This document shows, piece by piece, positions 49,790-61,756 of a DNA stretch of 64,000 bases. How positions within the stretch are numbered: the stretch's first letter is position 1; the number at the start of each line of letters is the position of its first letter. The position numbers and the translations under genes were made by a program. The notes beneath the pieces are model-generated. The model was given only the letters and a program-made list of their open reading frames with translations, had not been told where the DNA came from and made no database searches. The stretch is from Carposina sasakii (taxonomy: Eukaryota > Arthropoda > Insecta > Lepidoptera > Carposinidae), in NCBI GenBank assembly GCA_014607495.2, contig CP053148.1:9982001-10046000 (forward strand). Direction: 5' to 3'.

Positions 49790-50650
49790 CAGGGTGTAAA
49801 AACGATGTTTTTTTAGGTTTTGTAAGGTTACGATCATTTTCTTATATGGGACCAACCCTGGGAAACGACAAAAAATATGATTATAAAATTATTAATAAAG
49901 AAAATGGAAAAAATTCTTCACCCGAGTGGGAAAAAAATATGAAAAAATACTGTCATTTTATTGCAAGCAATAACAACAACCGACAAAACATTATAACATT
50001 TTGACATGGTATCTTTGAAAAAATGTTTGTTAACCGATTTCAGACGGATTTATGTAAAAAAAATTATAAGTAATATTAATGTAACTTTGGACCTCAATAT
50101 TTTGGAGACCCGTGGTTTCCCAGGGGTGCTTCCATAAGATCATTTTTGATCGTCCCCCTGATTACGTAATAGCAAAGCTAACAAAATATGCTTTGTAACG
50201 ATTTTTTTTGGCATTTTTTAGCTCTTTCAGTCACGCTTTTAGATTAAGAATATTTTTAACATATAAGTAAGTTTTAGTATTATTTACAACAAAAAAAATC
50301 ATAAAAAGTAGGAAAAAAAATATTTATTAAGTTTTTCGAAAGATGAGGTGGTTAGTGACACTAACCACCATGACTATTGATACAAACTTTTAATGATGAT
50401 TTATGCATTTCGATGTGAATAGACAGCAAAAAACTTAGAGTAATAGTACTTTCATGTAAATAAGATGGCATAGATTTTAATTTAAAAAATCAGAAATGAA
50501 AGATTTTAGTGAAAGAGTTAACTTCTTATTGTATGAATGTAAGGTCTGTTTAAGTATTTTGGTTATTTGATGGTTCCATGGGATAAAAAGTTCGTGATGA
50601 CGAGGAGAATGCGTGGTATTCGGAAACGTTGACGACCAAAAAACACCCCT
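49790..50650. mobile_element. CAGGGTGTAAAA MITE with a nested CCCCCTGATTACG element
   Basis: It starts CAGGGTGTAAAAACGATG after TA; it matches 9633-10027 at GGACCAACCCTGGGAAA and CCGTGGTTTCCCAGGGG, and ends GACGACCAAAAAACACCCCT. A third CCCCCTGATTACGTAA sequence at 50156 begins an insertion of about 400 bp. Boundaries of the insertion are approximate. Confidence 0.5.
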
Positions 50651-51519
50651 TATTATGTGCTGGTTTATTGTTATCAGTAATTATTTTTATAAATTAATAT
50701 TATGGCATTAAACAAATTTCGAAACATAAAACCAACGAGTTTTTTTTTTATTAATCCTCTTTCTCATTTACAATCTGTCCCTACTTGTGGGACACTAATT
50801 AAATGTTTTGAGTGATTATTGGCAGAAACTGATGAGTATGCCTTCAATGATGCACCTCTATAGACTCCTTTTAAGGTAGTTAGGTCAGCCGGGGTTTTGC
50901 GCTTAAGTATCTGTTTTGTAGGTTTTGTCATCAACAGGAGGGCAATCGCGCAAAATGACAGTAGAATCAACATTAATTCCTCCGTTCCTAATATTTTGCA
51001 GGGTGATAAAGTCAATAGATATATCATAGCGCGGCGTGGTGTGCTCAGTAGAATTCATACATAATATCTGGTTCTAGCGTAACATCAGCGTTGCAGGCAA
51101 TACTGCAACACTACGCTGAGTTGGGACCATTTTGCTGACACATCACACACCACAATTATGTTTAATTAAGTTACATATTTTATTGTTGTGTTGCTTTATG
51201 TTTACTATATTATGTGATGTGTGTTGTCTTAGTAAATAAATATGTTTGTATTGTATTGTATAGATTACGATTTCTAAAAAATCCAGGATTTTTTTTCGAT
51301 TTAGAGTTTTTTTACCAAAACAAGAAAATCACGGAAAAGGTCATTGGGCATAATCTGACCCGGTTTTCGAAATATTTGCTACAAAAATCAAATTATTGGT
51401 AAATTATTGAGGGCTAGCCTACATTTCATTTTGTGTTGTTAAAAAAAAACCGCGGGGGTAGTCTGAAATACAACTATTGAAATTGAATTGAAATATGTTT
51501 AAAAATATTACTTAATAGG

Positions 51520-51984
51520 TAGCATTCACTGCAATTGATGCCAGTGATGCAGCGTTTGATTTCCCACAATTATCGTACGAAGATTTAATTCTTTTTACGC
51601 TGGGCAGCTATCACCTCAGGATAGCAAGATCATACGTCCATAAGCACATGCGACCAAATGGCCTATATATCATCGAACTCTACCGGCACCACGAATTGGT
51701 CAACAACAGATCATTGATACGCGGTAGAATTCAGTCCCGCCCGACACGTCAGGAGTAACCAGTATTATACATACATATTAGTGAACCCTACAAGAGAGGG
51801 CAGAGAGAGCATAGAAGACTATCACTGTTCTTGTATCCACGGCCGCCGAACTATCGGATGCTGCGCGCATATTGCCAGCATGGTGTATTTTTTATCTTGG
51901 GCCAGACACCAAGAACAAATAGATGCGCCAGCCATGTTCTTGGACAACACTATTGTGCCTGTTGACATAGATTATGTTGAATAA
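51520..51984 (+). pseudogene. C-terminal relic of a SWIM-finger transposase-like protein
   Basis: The first frame (51531-51758) reads FPQLSYEDLILFTLGSYHLR to IQSRPTRQE then a stop. The next frame, shifted by one, resumes with YILVNP, EGRESIEDYHCSCIHGRRTI then GCCAHI, a SWIM zinc finger CxC...CxH, and WARHQEQ to the stop at 51984. Insect genomes carry a repeated transposase-like family with exactly this order. The N-terminal and catalytic parts are missing. The frameshift lies near 51745-51760. Confidence 0.65.
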
Positions 51985-52045
51985 AAACTGTTTGATTTAA
52001 ACACACATTTGTTTGATTTAAAAATGCATCAGATTATTCCTATCG

Positions 52046-52565
52046 TAATAGTTCATTACCTATCGTAATAGTAAGAGTACATTACCTATCGTAATAGTAA
52101 GAGTACATTACCGTATATCACTTACATTTTTTTTTTTTAGCAATGTCCATACTCTATATTGATGCGACATACCTATATATTCGTAAACTAGGGACGTTTA
52201 TCTAAACATCCATACCAATTTTGTTTATGTAGGCCGTGGATATAGTTTTCATAGTAAGTTGCCCAGTGAGTAATAAGTTTTTATCTTTTAGATGCCCTAC
52301 AGACTTGTATTGTTAGAACCAGCAGACGAACATGACGAGTTCAATTGCTCCACCGTGTGATCAAGACACACATTCAATTCAATGCAAATAGTCGAAAATG
52401 TCTTATCATTACCGTATATCACTTACATTTTTTTTTCAATTTTTGGGCAGATGCCCATACTCTACATTGATGCGACATATATATTCGTAAACTAGGGACG
52501 TTTATCTAAACATCCATACCAATTTTGTCTCTGTAGGCCGTGGGTATAGTTTTCATAGTAAGTTT
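52046..52565 (+). repeat. Short tandem repeat and a 150-bp direct duplication
   Basis: 52046-52111 holds about three copies of ACCTATCGTAATAGTAAGAG. Then CCGTATATCACTTACATTTT to TTTTCATAGTAAGTT (52112-52262) is repeated at 52412-52565 with few changes. Between them a frame reads MPYRLVLLEPADEHDEFNCS then stops; it may be a further piece of the transposase-like relic upstream. Confidence 0.65.
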
Positions 52566-52734
52566 CTCTGTCCGAAATTCCTTCTGTATATATCAGGATA
52601 TAGATATTAATACTATAATTAATACTATAAATGTAATGAAATCCAGGAATATTTCGAATTCGGAGAGCCACAACTCTAAAGTTATCTTTTATTCTGCTAT
52701 AATTTTCTTGGTAAAAATACTCCGTTCATTTTTT

Positions 52735-53435
52735 TTTGTTGGTGTTAATTTGCTTTGATGCATCGCCTAATACAACAATCCAAAATATTTTCGTTTTGAA
52801 ACACATCTTTTTAGTTTTTTGGCTAGTAATGGCTAGTATGGTCTTTCGGAAAAATTCTCCGTTCCTTTTTATTTATTTTTTAGTTGAAAAACTAATTTAT
52901 TTTAGTTTTTTGTAACTAATTAATAAATAATAAGGACCAGAGAATTTTCCCGAAAGACCATACAGGGTGTTTTTTTGTGACCACCTTTAACGAAGGGTAC
53001 GTATTCTATACATGAAATAAAGTAACTTTATGCCAAAAAAAATGCTGGGAATTTTTAATTTTTTTTTTAATTTTAAATTCCTTGATCGTGCGAAATTTAT
53101 AGTGTCTAGTGTTTATGTTAGTTTTTTTATAGACAGATATTAATTATTTTTCGTGAAAAAATACTGCTACGCGCGTCTATGTGCATTTATGCAGAAAAAC
53201 GCAGTCTATTTACTCAACTTTGGACCCTAATATTTTGGAAACCAGACACTTCCCAGGTATGCTTCCATGGAGAAAAATGATCGTGATGATGAGGAGATTC
53301 CGTAGTTTTCGGAAACGTTGACGACCAAAAATCACCCTGTATAGCAAAAAAATTAAAAAGTTGTGTTTTGAAACGAAAATCTTTTGGGTTTTTATATTAG
53401 CATGCATCAAAGCTATTTAACACAATCAAAAAAAT
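52735..53435. repeat. Foldback enclosing a CAGGGTG MITE
   Basis: Outer arms share GCTTTGATGCAT and ATTTTCGTTT in inverted orientation (about 52735-52825 and 53342-53435). A second inverted pair, TATGGTCTTTCGG and CCGAAAGACCATA, lies inside the left half. The MITE at 52963-53339 sits between the arms. Confidence 0.5.
52963..53339. mobile_element. CAGGGTGTTTTTTT MITE, 377 bp, TA duplication
   Basis: The ends CAGGGTG and CACCCTG are flanked by TA on both sides. The interior block CTTTAACGAAGGGTACGT and CCAGACACTTCCCAGGTATG recurs in the partial copies at 20027-20345 and, in part, 21160-21345. There is no coding capacity. Confidence 0.75.
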
Positions 53436-53534
53436 TAAAATTTCCATTTAGGTTTCAGAATTGCTATTTTGCTGTCGATATTCAGTGCTGACTTGCGTCG
53501 CATTAGCCAGTTAAATGTGTGCAGTTGTATAGCT

Positions 53535-53860
53535 TTCTTTATTAACCGACTTCAAAACAGGAGGTTATCAATTCGACTGTATGTTTTTTTTTATGTGTTA
53601 CCTCAGAACTCCGTCATTTATGAACCGATTTCAATTTTTTTTATAGTTGGTCATGGTATGCTTCCAAGTTGATCCCATATTCACCACATCAGGATCTGAT
53701 GATGGGATCTTGGAGAAATCGAAGGCAATCCTCAAATATTGTAGACACATGTAGTCTGTTTTTATACTTACTGAGCGTTTTGATCACCTACATATAAAAC
53801 ACAACATCTGATGATGGAATCTCTAAGGAATCTAGGGATATCCTCAAACGCCTAATACAA
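53535..53860 (+). repeat. Lepidopteran ACCGACTTCAAAACAGGAGG repeat
   Basis: It begins AACCGACTTCAAAACAGGAG and continues with GAACCGATTTCAATTTTTTT and ATGGTATGCTTCCAAGTTG. A truncated copy is at 59570-59720. This repeat is widespread in Lepidoptera but I cannot classify it. Confidence 0.5.
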
Positions 53861-54830
53861 TTTCATTTATATCCTCAAATATAAAAGACACGAGTAGTCC
53901 GTTTTTAGATTTTAATTTCTTAGGTTAATAATTGTAAATTCACTTATTGTTTTGATCGCAATTTTGCAAATCGAGATAAAAATATATGGTACATCTATGT
54001 GCGACAAGTTACGCGTGCCGTGCGTGTGCGAATGCGCCCGCTGTTTTTCGTTTTTGCAGTAGCTTCTTACCATAGTTATTGTCTGGGACGCGACTCAACC
54101 CGACATTATTCCGATGATGCTCTATTGAAACGCCCTTGTCTCGCTCGCGCTACTGTCGAAATAAATAGGTTTGTCTCTATCGCTCAGTAGTGTACAACGT
54201 TAAATACAATTACAGCTGTGTGTGTGTAGCATGCCTAATTTCTGGTTGACGATTTTAAGGACGTGCCCTATCTTCCGCTATTTTGTTTTCATCTAAGCGT
54301 ATTACTTATATATTAAGTTAGGAAAAATAGCATAATCATTTATTTCTCTAATTCCTAATAAACTTATGTTTCAGCAATAATTTAATAAAAACAATCAGTG
54401 TGATGTTTTTTTTTTTTTTTTCCCTTTCGTTTGATATAAGAATCGTTCCTCTACGACTAAAAACAAAGTAAATAATTATTTCCATAAACCAGTTTTTTGG
54501 CCGTACTGACAAATTCTTATGCCGGCTTATGCCTTTTTCCACTGAGGGTGCGAAATGTGCGTCAATTTGGCCTTCGGGACTATCGTTCTATAGGTTTTGT
54601 TTCGATTCTTGTCTACCTATCTAAATAGAAACGGTCACGCTCGCACGTCATTCGTCGAGTCATCGGTCCCGCCCGCGTAGGGTTGCCACCCGTACTATAT
54701 TATAATTATAGTATCGTGCTATATTTCAGTCCATTGTATTATATGTTATAGAAAAATAATATAGTACGAATAATACTATATTTTAATCGGCAATTCATTT
54801 TTCGCGATTTTCTAGAGCGCACCCACAACG

Positions 54831-55371
54831 TAGGGCTCTTTAGTAAACTCGCCCTACTCGGAACTCGGACCATGGGATCAGTTAACCAAACGAATTTATT
54901 TTAATAATTTTCTATAGTAAGGTGGCACTCTTTATTTGGGCAAAATATCTATTGTTTATTTCAAGTCGGTATACCGACGTGTTCAAAACTAAGTATAAGT
55001 ATATGATAAGTATATGAAACAACAGGGCTTCATGATATGAATATATTTAAAAATTTTACAGTCTTGACTATCACGCATTTGTAAATAATAAAAAAACAAC
55101 AACATAAAGGAAAAAAAAACATTTACTATCGTCTAATGACTGTCAAGTTATTCCATTTCAATTAATATAACGCGCCAGCTATCGAAAATAATAATCATTA
55201 TTGCCGACCATTAAAAAGAAATATAACGTTATATAACGAAATTGAAGACTTTTCGTCGCGATTGTCCACATAAAAAATATAGATAGTAGGGCGAGTTGAC
55301 CAATTCAAAAATTCGTTAGGTCGACTGATCCCATGGTCCGAGTTCCGAGTAGGGCGAGTTAACTAAAGATC
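54831..55371. mobile_element. Nested element with about 50-bp inverted repeats
   Basis: The ends contain ACTCGCCCTACTCGGAACTC and GGACCATGGGATCAGT in inverted orientation. The flank CAACG occurs on both sides (54826-54830, 55372-55376), a possible 5-bp duplication. The interior is AT-rich and non-coding. Confidence 0.6.
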
Positions 55372-55454
55372 CAACGCAGCTTTGCGAATTTCAGAACGAA
55401 ACGCATACACGTTGTTCGTTGCTCATTCGTCACGGCAAGTAAACATAAACTATA

Positions 55455-55978
55455 CTAAGAACCATAATTTGAGAGACTAGTTTTACAAGTAAGTGACATA
55501 AAGGGTTACCAGAATTAGAAGAAATTTAATAATGACTATAGTCCACATCGATAGTTGTCGATATGATTATAACCAATTACGACTTGACTGTATAAATTGT
55601 CTGAATTGACAAAATTTTATAATGTAGTTCGTTTTAATTCTAATGAAGAATAAGTCCTGATGCTGAAATCCAAATACTATCGTACGAATTGCAAAAACGT
55701 TTCGTAAAAATGCTGCTAATAAAGATTTTACTTACGTTTTTCAACAGAATCATAACACTTGTTCTCTAATATTATTACTCCAGCAGTCAAGTAACACTTC
55801 GTGAAAAGGTGTGCTATCCAGCAATATGAAATCATTCAGACACCTTCATCGTTCAAAATGAAAAGGAAATAATATTACCTACGAACGCCAAAAATACAAA
55901 CAAGCAATTTTCTTGTATTATATTGTAAATTGATTGTGTAAAATGAACTGTCAAACTCTCGAATTATGGTTTCGAGTA
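55455..55978. mobile_element. S-family element, copy 2
   Basis: The ends CCATAATTTGAGAGACTAG and CTCTCGAATTATGG are inverted. The interior matches copy 1 (11600-12812) without the LINE fragment. It is non-coding and nested in the hAT-type element. Confidence 0.65.
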
Positions 55979-57259
55979 AACTTCGCAATATTGGGATTAG
56001 TTTCTTTACCCTTTAATAAATTACACATGGAAAAATACAGTAATACCCCGCTTTACGCGAGGGATCCGAAAAAAATCGCGTTAACTGATATTCGCGTATA
56101 TCGAGGTTTGTGATTAAACATAGTCAAAATTTAATATATTCGCTTGAATTTTCCAATAGTAAGTACTATATTTATTGCAATGTTTAGAATACTATTTTAC
56201 CTTCCAAAAAAGGTGGCAACCCTACGCCCGCGTCACCCTGTTGCTGTTGCTTCGTGCGCCCGTGTCGGTCGGCCGCCTCGCCTCACTCACTTTCTGTGAG
56301 CCCCGAGCGAGTGCGCACGTCTGCTCAAACTTTTAAACGTACCTACATACTTATTGACCAGTTAGGTATTACTTGAGGTTATAGGATCGTTAGATAGGTA
56401 GATATAATTATTTATGATTTTTACGACCCTGGGCATTCCCTGGTTAGGTGAGTACCTTACTTAGTAAACATGTAGTGCTAGTCAAATTGCCTATCCTCGT
56501 GAGCCAGCCGGCTAATCGAGTTATTAGAAATTAGATGGTAACGATTTTGCCATAATACTATAGCAGGTAGAAGAGGTACATAATAAGTACCTTTTGCTTA
56601 TCAAATTGACAAAATGATAGCAGTTCGTGAAGTATATTTGTTACTGGGCTTGTGCGACAGCTCCCCGCGCCCATGATGCGTTTTTCACAGCATTTGCCCG
56701 GGCCCGCGGAGGGCGGACGCCTGCCGTCCGACACCGCCTACTTCGTCTGGTACAGGCGTAGCTTATCCGCCAATACAATATTTTAATTTTATCATTATCC
56801 TAGGTAAACTAAGTAAAAATTCGGAAAATAAGTCAAGACAGCCACGATGAAAGTGACAAACAAATGCAGGTAGGTACGTAATTTGTGCGCTTATGTTTGC
56901 AATACCTGGAAAAGGTGACGGGGCGGAAATAAACTTGTACAGTCATGAGTAAATAAGATATTGCCCTTGCGTTAAGGTTCAAAGTCCAACAACAATGTAT
57001 ATCTTACCGATAATCTGTACAATACGGTATTTTTTACAATACCTAGGCAATGTATAGAATACCCACACCTATACTCCGATTTTTAATTAGGTATGTAGAC
57101 AAAAATTACATTTGGAGTGTTATCACTTTGGCGTAATAAAAAAATTGTGTTGCTCAATGAGGTTTTGTGCCTTCTCGAACACGGTTTTTGATCTTTAAAT
57201 ATATGAGCTTTGTCCGCTATTTATTTACTATGCGCCAGACCATAGTCACGACAGTCTTA

Positions 57260-57934
57260 AGGTCTCGCCCGACAGCGGGCGGGGCGGGGCGTGGCGTGAC
57301 GGGACGGCGCGACGCGACGCTGAGCAGTTGTAATGTATTTAGTATAGAAGAAGCCACACAGAGCCGTCCCGCCCTGCGCGACGGTAACCGTCGCGTCACG
57401 CCGCTGCCACGCCGAGCGGAAATACAAGTCAGGGACCTGAGCGCGGCGCGGGCGTTTCGCCGATACTTTGTGTTGTATGGTTACGTATGTAGTAGTTCAC
57501 ACTGCCGGCGGAGCGTGAGCACATCGCGTCGGACGGGACGAAACGTGAATGCGATTTTGTATTTTTTTACAAATATGAACGTTGAAAAACTTATCGAATG
57601 TGTTCGTGCTCACGTATATTTATACAATTTGGGCCATAAACAGTATAAAAACACTGCCCTCAAAAATGAGGTTTGGAAATCTATAGGAAGAGAGTTAAAT
57701 CAAAGCGGTAAGTGACTTCTATTGTATATTTATTCGATGATTATTAAAATAAGAACAAATATTTCCCGCACATTAAAAGCCGAGTTTGGAGATTGGATCG
57801 CCCGACATCTTTTTTAAGAATGCTCGAGTCGCGTCGATGCGGTCGGCGTGACGGGGCACGCTGGTCGCGGCGGGACGGGACGTGATCGCGTCCCGTCACG
57901 CCGCCCCCCCCCCCCCCGCTTTCTGGCGAGACCT
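57260..57934. mobile_element. Miniature PIF/Harbinger element with a captured exon
   Basis: The ends AGGTCTCGCC and GGCGAGACCT are flanked by TTA on both sides (57257-57259, 57935-57937), the PIF/Harbinger signature. Subterminal GC-rich repeats around GGCGTGACGGGACG are also inverted. It carries the first exon of a MADF protein but no transposase. 675 bp. Confidence 0.8.
57575..57707 (+). pseudogene. Orphan MADF-domain first exon inside the Harbinger element
   Basis: ATG 57575 starts MNVEKLIECVRAHVYLYNLG and runs to WKSIGRELNQSG, then a GTAAGT donor at 57708. This is the first half of a MADF (Myb/SANT-like) DNA-binding domain, as in the second protein of autonomous Harbinger elements. The element ends 227 bp later without a further exon, so the gene is cut off. 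The long frame upstream of the ATG is GC-rich terminal repeat, not protein. Confidence 0.6.
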
Positions 57935-57937
57935 TTA

Positions 57938-59569
57938 CGGCTTAAATAAAGCTTCACAAAAATTATGAAGACGCGCACATTGCAGACAAGACTATGTCGA
58001 TGGTCTTTTTATATGTTACTTTCTATGTTCGCACCCCAAAATGAAACCGCTACCAAACAAAATAAGGGCAGTTAATGAGCATTTGTTAAAAATTTCAGTT
58101 AGATGTCTACACGCGTTCCTGAGAAAAAGGGTGTGACTGACGTACGGAGAACAAAATAATGCTTCTTTATACATTCGTTCTTTAGAATGAAAGAGTCTAT
58201 AGTATAGTCGAACCATGCTAAGTATGCGAATTATGAAACGGAAACCCACAAAATTATTTATATTGCAACACAAGCAAATTGTCATTTCTGTCACTAAAGT
58301 AATTTTACTTCCGTCAGTTGATGATAATAAATATTTAAATTATGTGAATTTAATAAAACCATGGTGAATTCAAAAACGAAGGTTGTGAATAAATATTTGC
58401 TATGAAAGATGCCTATGATCGTGTAAAAGTGCAATGGTTATCTCAAGTTTTGTAGAAATAACAATGTTTTCAAGAAATCGAATTGTAAACAAGATAGCTA
58501 GCTTTAAAGGTTTTGATGCTTTGTATGGAAATTAATCATAACTAAAAAAAATTAATATGTGGCTATACCTATGCAGACACAAATTTTACGAATTTAAGAA
58601 TACCTTTTAAAGAAATTAGACGACGACGGCAAGTACGGAAGGAAGTTTTGGGATCTAATCTGAACGACGACGGATGCATTTTAATAGTTCATGTTTAAAT
58701 TAAGTAAAAGGATGAGTAGCAAATAATATTAATATAAAAAAACTAATATTGTTTCTTTGTCAGTAAAGTAGGTACTGTTCGAAGGTAGTAAGTTCTTAAT
58801 TATTATTTAACATATAAATGGTACCTAGTTTAGCGTAATATTGGAAAGTTTACCGCCACCGAGGACCACAGATGTCCTTCCTTGTACACTCAATGACATG
58901 TAAATATGCAAAATTTTAATAAAATTGCTTGAGTTTAAAAGTACTTACATCAGAATGACACACAGGCTATAATGTCACGCGGACAAAGTCGCGGAAGTAC
59001 CCTGATATAATATAAAAATAATATTTACTGTAGACTCAAAATTGTCGTATGATGATGTTCCTAATAACAATGAAGTATCAAGACTATTTTTTCGAACTTT
59101 GTGAGTAATCCCAACTACAAAATTTTAAAATCTACCACATTTTGACTTTTGAAAACTCAGCGTGGCACGACTATAACAACCTAACAACATATTAGTATAG
59201 GCTATGTTGTTTGGTATTCTATGATTTACCTTCATTCTTTAAGACACTAGACGGTTTATCTAATTACAATGGTTCGTTTGACAAAGCCAGCCGCAAAATA
59301 ATGTTACCGCCATAATATGACAGTACAATGTGCCGTTACTGGACACGGCTCTCGCCACACACGAACATTCCGCGACCGTGTTGTGACTACCTGAAGCTTC
59401 CTGCAACAGGCCAATGCCTTTACAATGTCTGAAATGGTACACCTATAAACATTTTACAGACATTTTTAAGAAAAGAAAGAATAGACGGTAGGTGCATGGA
59501 AACAAAATTGATTACAGGGCGTCACTACCAGTGAGCAATCATTTAAAATTGGCATTATTTATGAACCTT
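57938..59569. other. Intergenic, little recognised
   Basis: AT-rich sequence. A short piece near 58975 (CACGCGGACAAAGTCGCGG) is an end of the lepidopteran CCCGCGACTCCGTCCGCG repeat. No gene was seen on either strand. Confidence 0.45.
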
Positions 59570-59788
59570 TCTATTTTATAGTTGGCTATTATAGTATGCT
59601 TCCCAACTGCTCCCATATTCACACAATATGAGGATCTTGGAGCAATCTTCAAATATTGTAGGCATGGACGTATAAAGAACTACGGACCGAGTCTTGTCAT
59701 TGCACCTAGTGAAGCTCATAGTAAGCTCGGTAACATATCTTAACACGATATCACCCACACATACAATTTGTTACTATAATATTGAACT

Positions 59789-60255
59789 ATGCCAACCTGT
59801 GTAAATCTGTTGTGAAAAGTTATTTCCGAAGCACTTTACGCGATAAGAAGAAGCAAGGTAATTGTAGTTTTAAACACTTTATTTTGATTATTTTCTGACC
59901 AAATAATTCCATAATTTTTGTAAACAAACCTTGACAGGTATATTTTTTTCATGACCATAGATACAGAATCCTTCCGTCAACAAAAAACTCCCAAATATTT
60001 TGCCCCAAACTGTTATAACTAAATTGTTTTGTAATATTATTATAATTATTTAAAATAGATAAACTAAGGTATTTTTTAGTTTTAACCAACGCGTAAAAAC
60101 AAATGTCCCCAAATTAATTTTGTATTTAGATTCCCAAAAGAGAACGAATGGCGAAAAGACTGGATTGTGCAGGGGGCAAATGGAGTGGTATCCAACAAAA
60201 TCAAGTACAACGAACAGAGGATTGGTACGCGTTGTGACTTGCCGTTCCAAAAAAG
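59789..60255 (+). pseudogene. Possible THAP-type relic in two exons
   Basis: The first part opens MPTCVN and, after a frameshift, reads KSYFRSTLRDKKKQ up to a GTAATT donor. After about 270 bp, an acceptor TTGTATTTAG is followed by FPKENEWRKDWI, as in the second block of THAP fingers, ending at a GTTAGT donor. The later Cys and His cannot be placed. Weak assignment; a broken transposon gene is the likely source. Confidence 0.3.
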
Positions 60256-61199
60256 GTTAGTGATTTTAATTATTGAAGGTATGCGTTTTGTTCTCAATAT
60301 TTGTTTCTCTGGTTTTAGAACTAGGCTTTTATTTCAATTTTAGTTTCTATGGAAGCCACCGAGCGATGAGCAGCAATATGAGAAAATTTTACTAAGTAGG
60401 GTTTTTTCTTTTTATTTTACAACAGCTCATATCTCATTCTCGTTTCACATACTTAAACATTTATCGCGGTCGAAATGGCGCAGCTACTTGTTTGTGCCAC
60501 GTTTATCCTCACTCATTTTCAGCCATGAACTGCCAAAGTTCTTCTTATTTCAAAACTAACATAAGGTTTGACAGACCGCATAATTCTACTATTACTGTTA
60601 CTGTATTTCAGTTGCAGTTTTTTCTGCCGCACCCCTCGCGATTAACTCGTACATACATTCTCGTAGGAATGTAATATTTATTTAAACTTTCGCGAGAGTT
60701 TCTATTATTTCTATACTTTCGATATAGTAATTTTAAAAAATGTTGTATAATAGCTATTGTGTGATAAAGATGTATACTAAAACATGTTGGCAAAAATTAC
60801 TATTGTCTTCTTTATTACTATTTGAACCACATTTTTAAACCCTACGTACCTACAACCATAAAATTTCATTAAAATCTGTTCCACTAATAACTTTATTATT
60901 ATTGAAGAAATGTGTACCTAATTATGAACAGTATAAAACATATTTTTTCATTCGTATGTTAACAAAATTTAGGGAAAGTTTCTGGCAACTCAGAAACCGT
61001 GCATGTGTGCACAAGTCGCCGCCATTTGGCTCGATCCATAGTTCTTATTATTCATGATTGTAGGCATATTATTAGGAAAATAAAAAAGCGCCCAAGGACC
61101 CGCCCATGAAGAGTTACGGAATGGATTTGAAGTAGTAAGTAGTTTTTAAAAGTAAAAACTACTAAATGAATTTGAACAACTTCACAATAATCGGTACAT

Positions 61200-61320
61200 A
61201 TCAGAATAACACAACAGTTATAGGCTACAATTTATGCCGGGAAAATGTTTTATCACGGAAATTTCGACATTTTGGTTTTTTCTGCAGTCCACGCGGACGG
61301 AGTCGCGGGCGTCCACTATT
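61200..61320 (-). repeat. Lepidopteran GGACGCCCGCGACTCCG repeat, 5' part
   Basis: Complement of the start of the family: GTGGACGCCCGCGACTCCGT, AAATTTCCGTGAT, GCCTATAACTG. Truncated copy. Confidence 0.55.
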
Positions 61321-61509
61321 TCATAATATTTCACACATCGCCTGGTCGCCCCAGGTAATGCCCAAGTATTGTTTATATACAACATGTGAATTATATAGGT
61401 TTCCGGTAACATAGATAAAATACTATGTATTTTACTTGTGTCTGTAATTTGGTACCAATAAATTACTTCAATGAATAGCTCAACAAAAGTTCAACGTGAT
61501 ATTAATCAT

Positions 61510-61690
61510 TATCGGTTTATTTCCGGACGTCCCCAGTGGTGACGATTACCTCAGTCTTTTACAATTATTTTCAATCAAAAAACCTTGTTCAAAATCTCTT
61601 ATTAAATAAAAAGTTCCAATCGTCATTGCTGGGGACGAACGAAACTTTTTTCCCACTCGTCCCCAGTGGGGACGACGACCGGGAAAAAGC
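61510..61690. repeat. Dispersed repeat with CCCAGTGGGGACGACG
   Basis: Shares AGTTCCAATCGTCA, TTTTTTCCCACTCGT and CCCAGTGGGGACGA with 23700-23850. Internally the GTCCCCAGTGG motif recurs. Non-coding. Confidence 0.5.
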
Positions 61691-61756
61691 TTCATTATCT
61701 GGCTTAGTAGTCCATTCACACACATTTAAGTTTTAAGAAAATTACGAGTATACATA

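Larger units (their letters stand above)
54678..56224. mobile_element. hAT-type element with perfect 8-bp duplication
   Basis: TAGGGTTGCCACCCGTACT and GGTGGCAACCCTA are the ends, flanked by CGCCCGCG on both sides (54670-54677, 56225-56232). It is the same family as 28814-35590. It contains a 541-bp inverted-repeat element (54831-55371) and an S-family copy (55455-55978). No transposase frame is present. Confidence 0.85.

Noticed and set aside
57167..57574. Upstream part of the 182-aa frame leading into the MADF exon
   Set aside because: It crosses the Harbinger element boundary and its GC-rich terminal repeat; the real start is the ATG at 57575.
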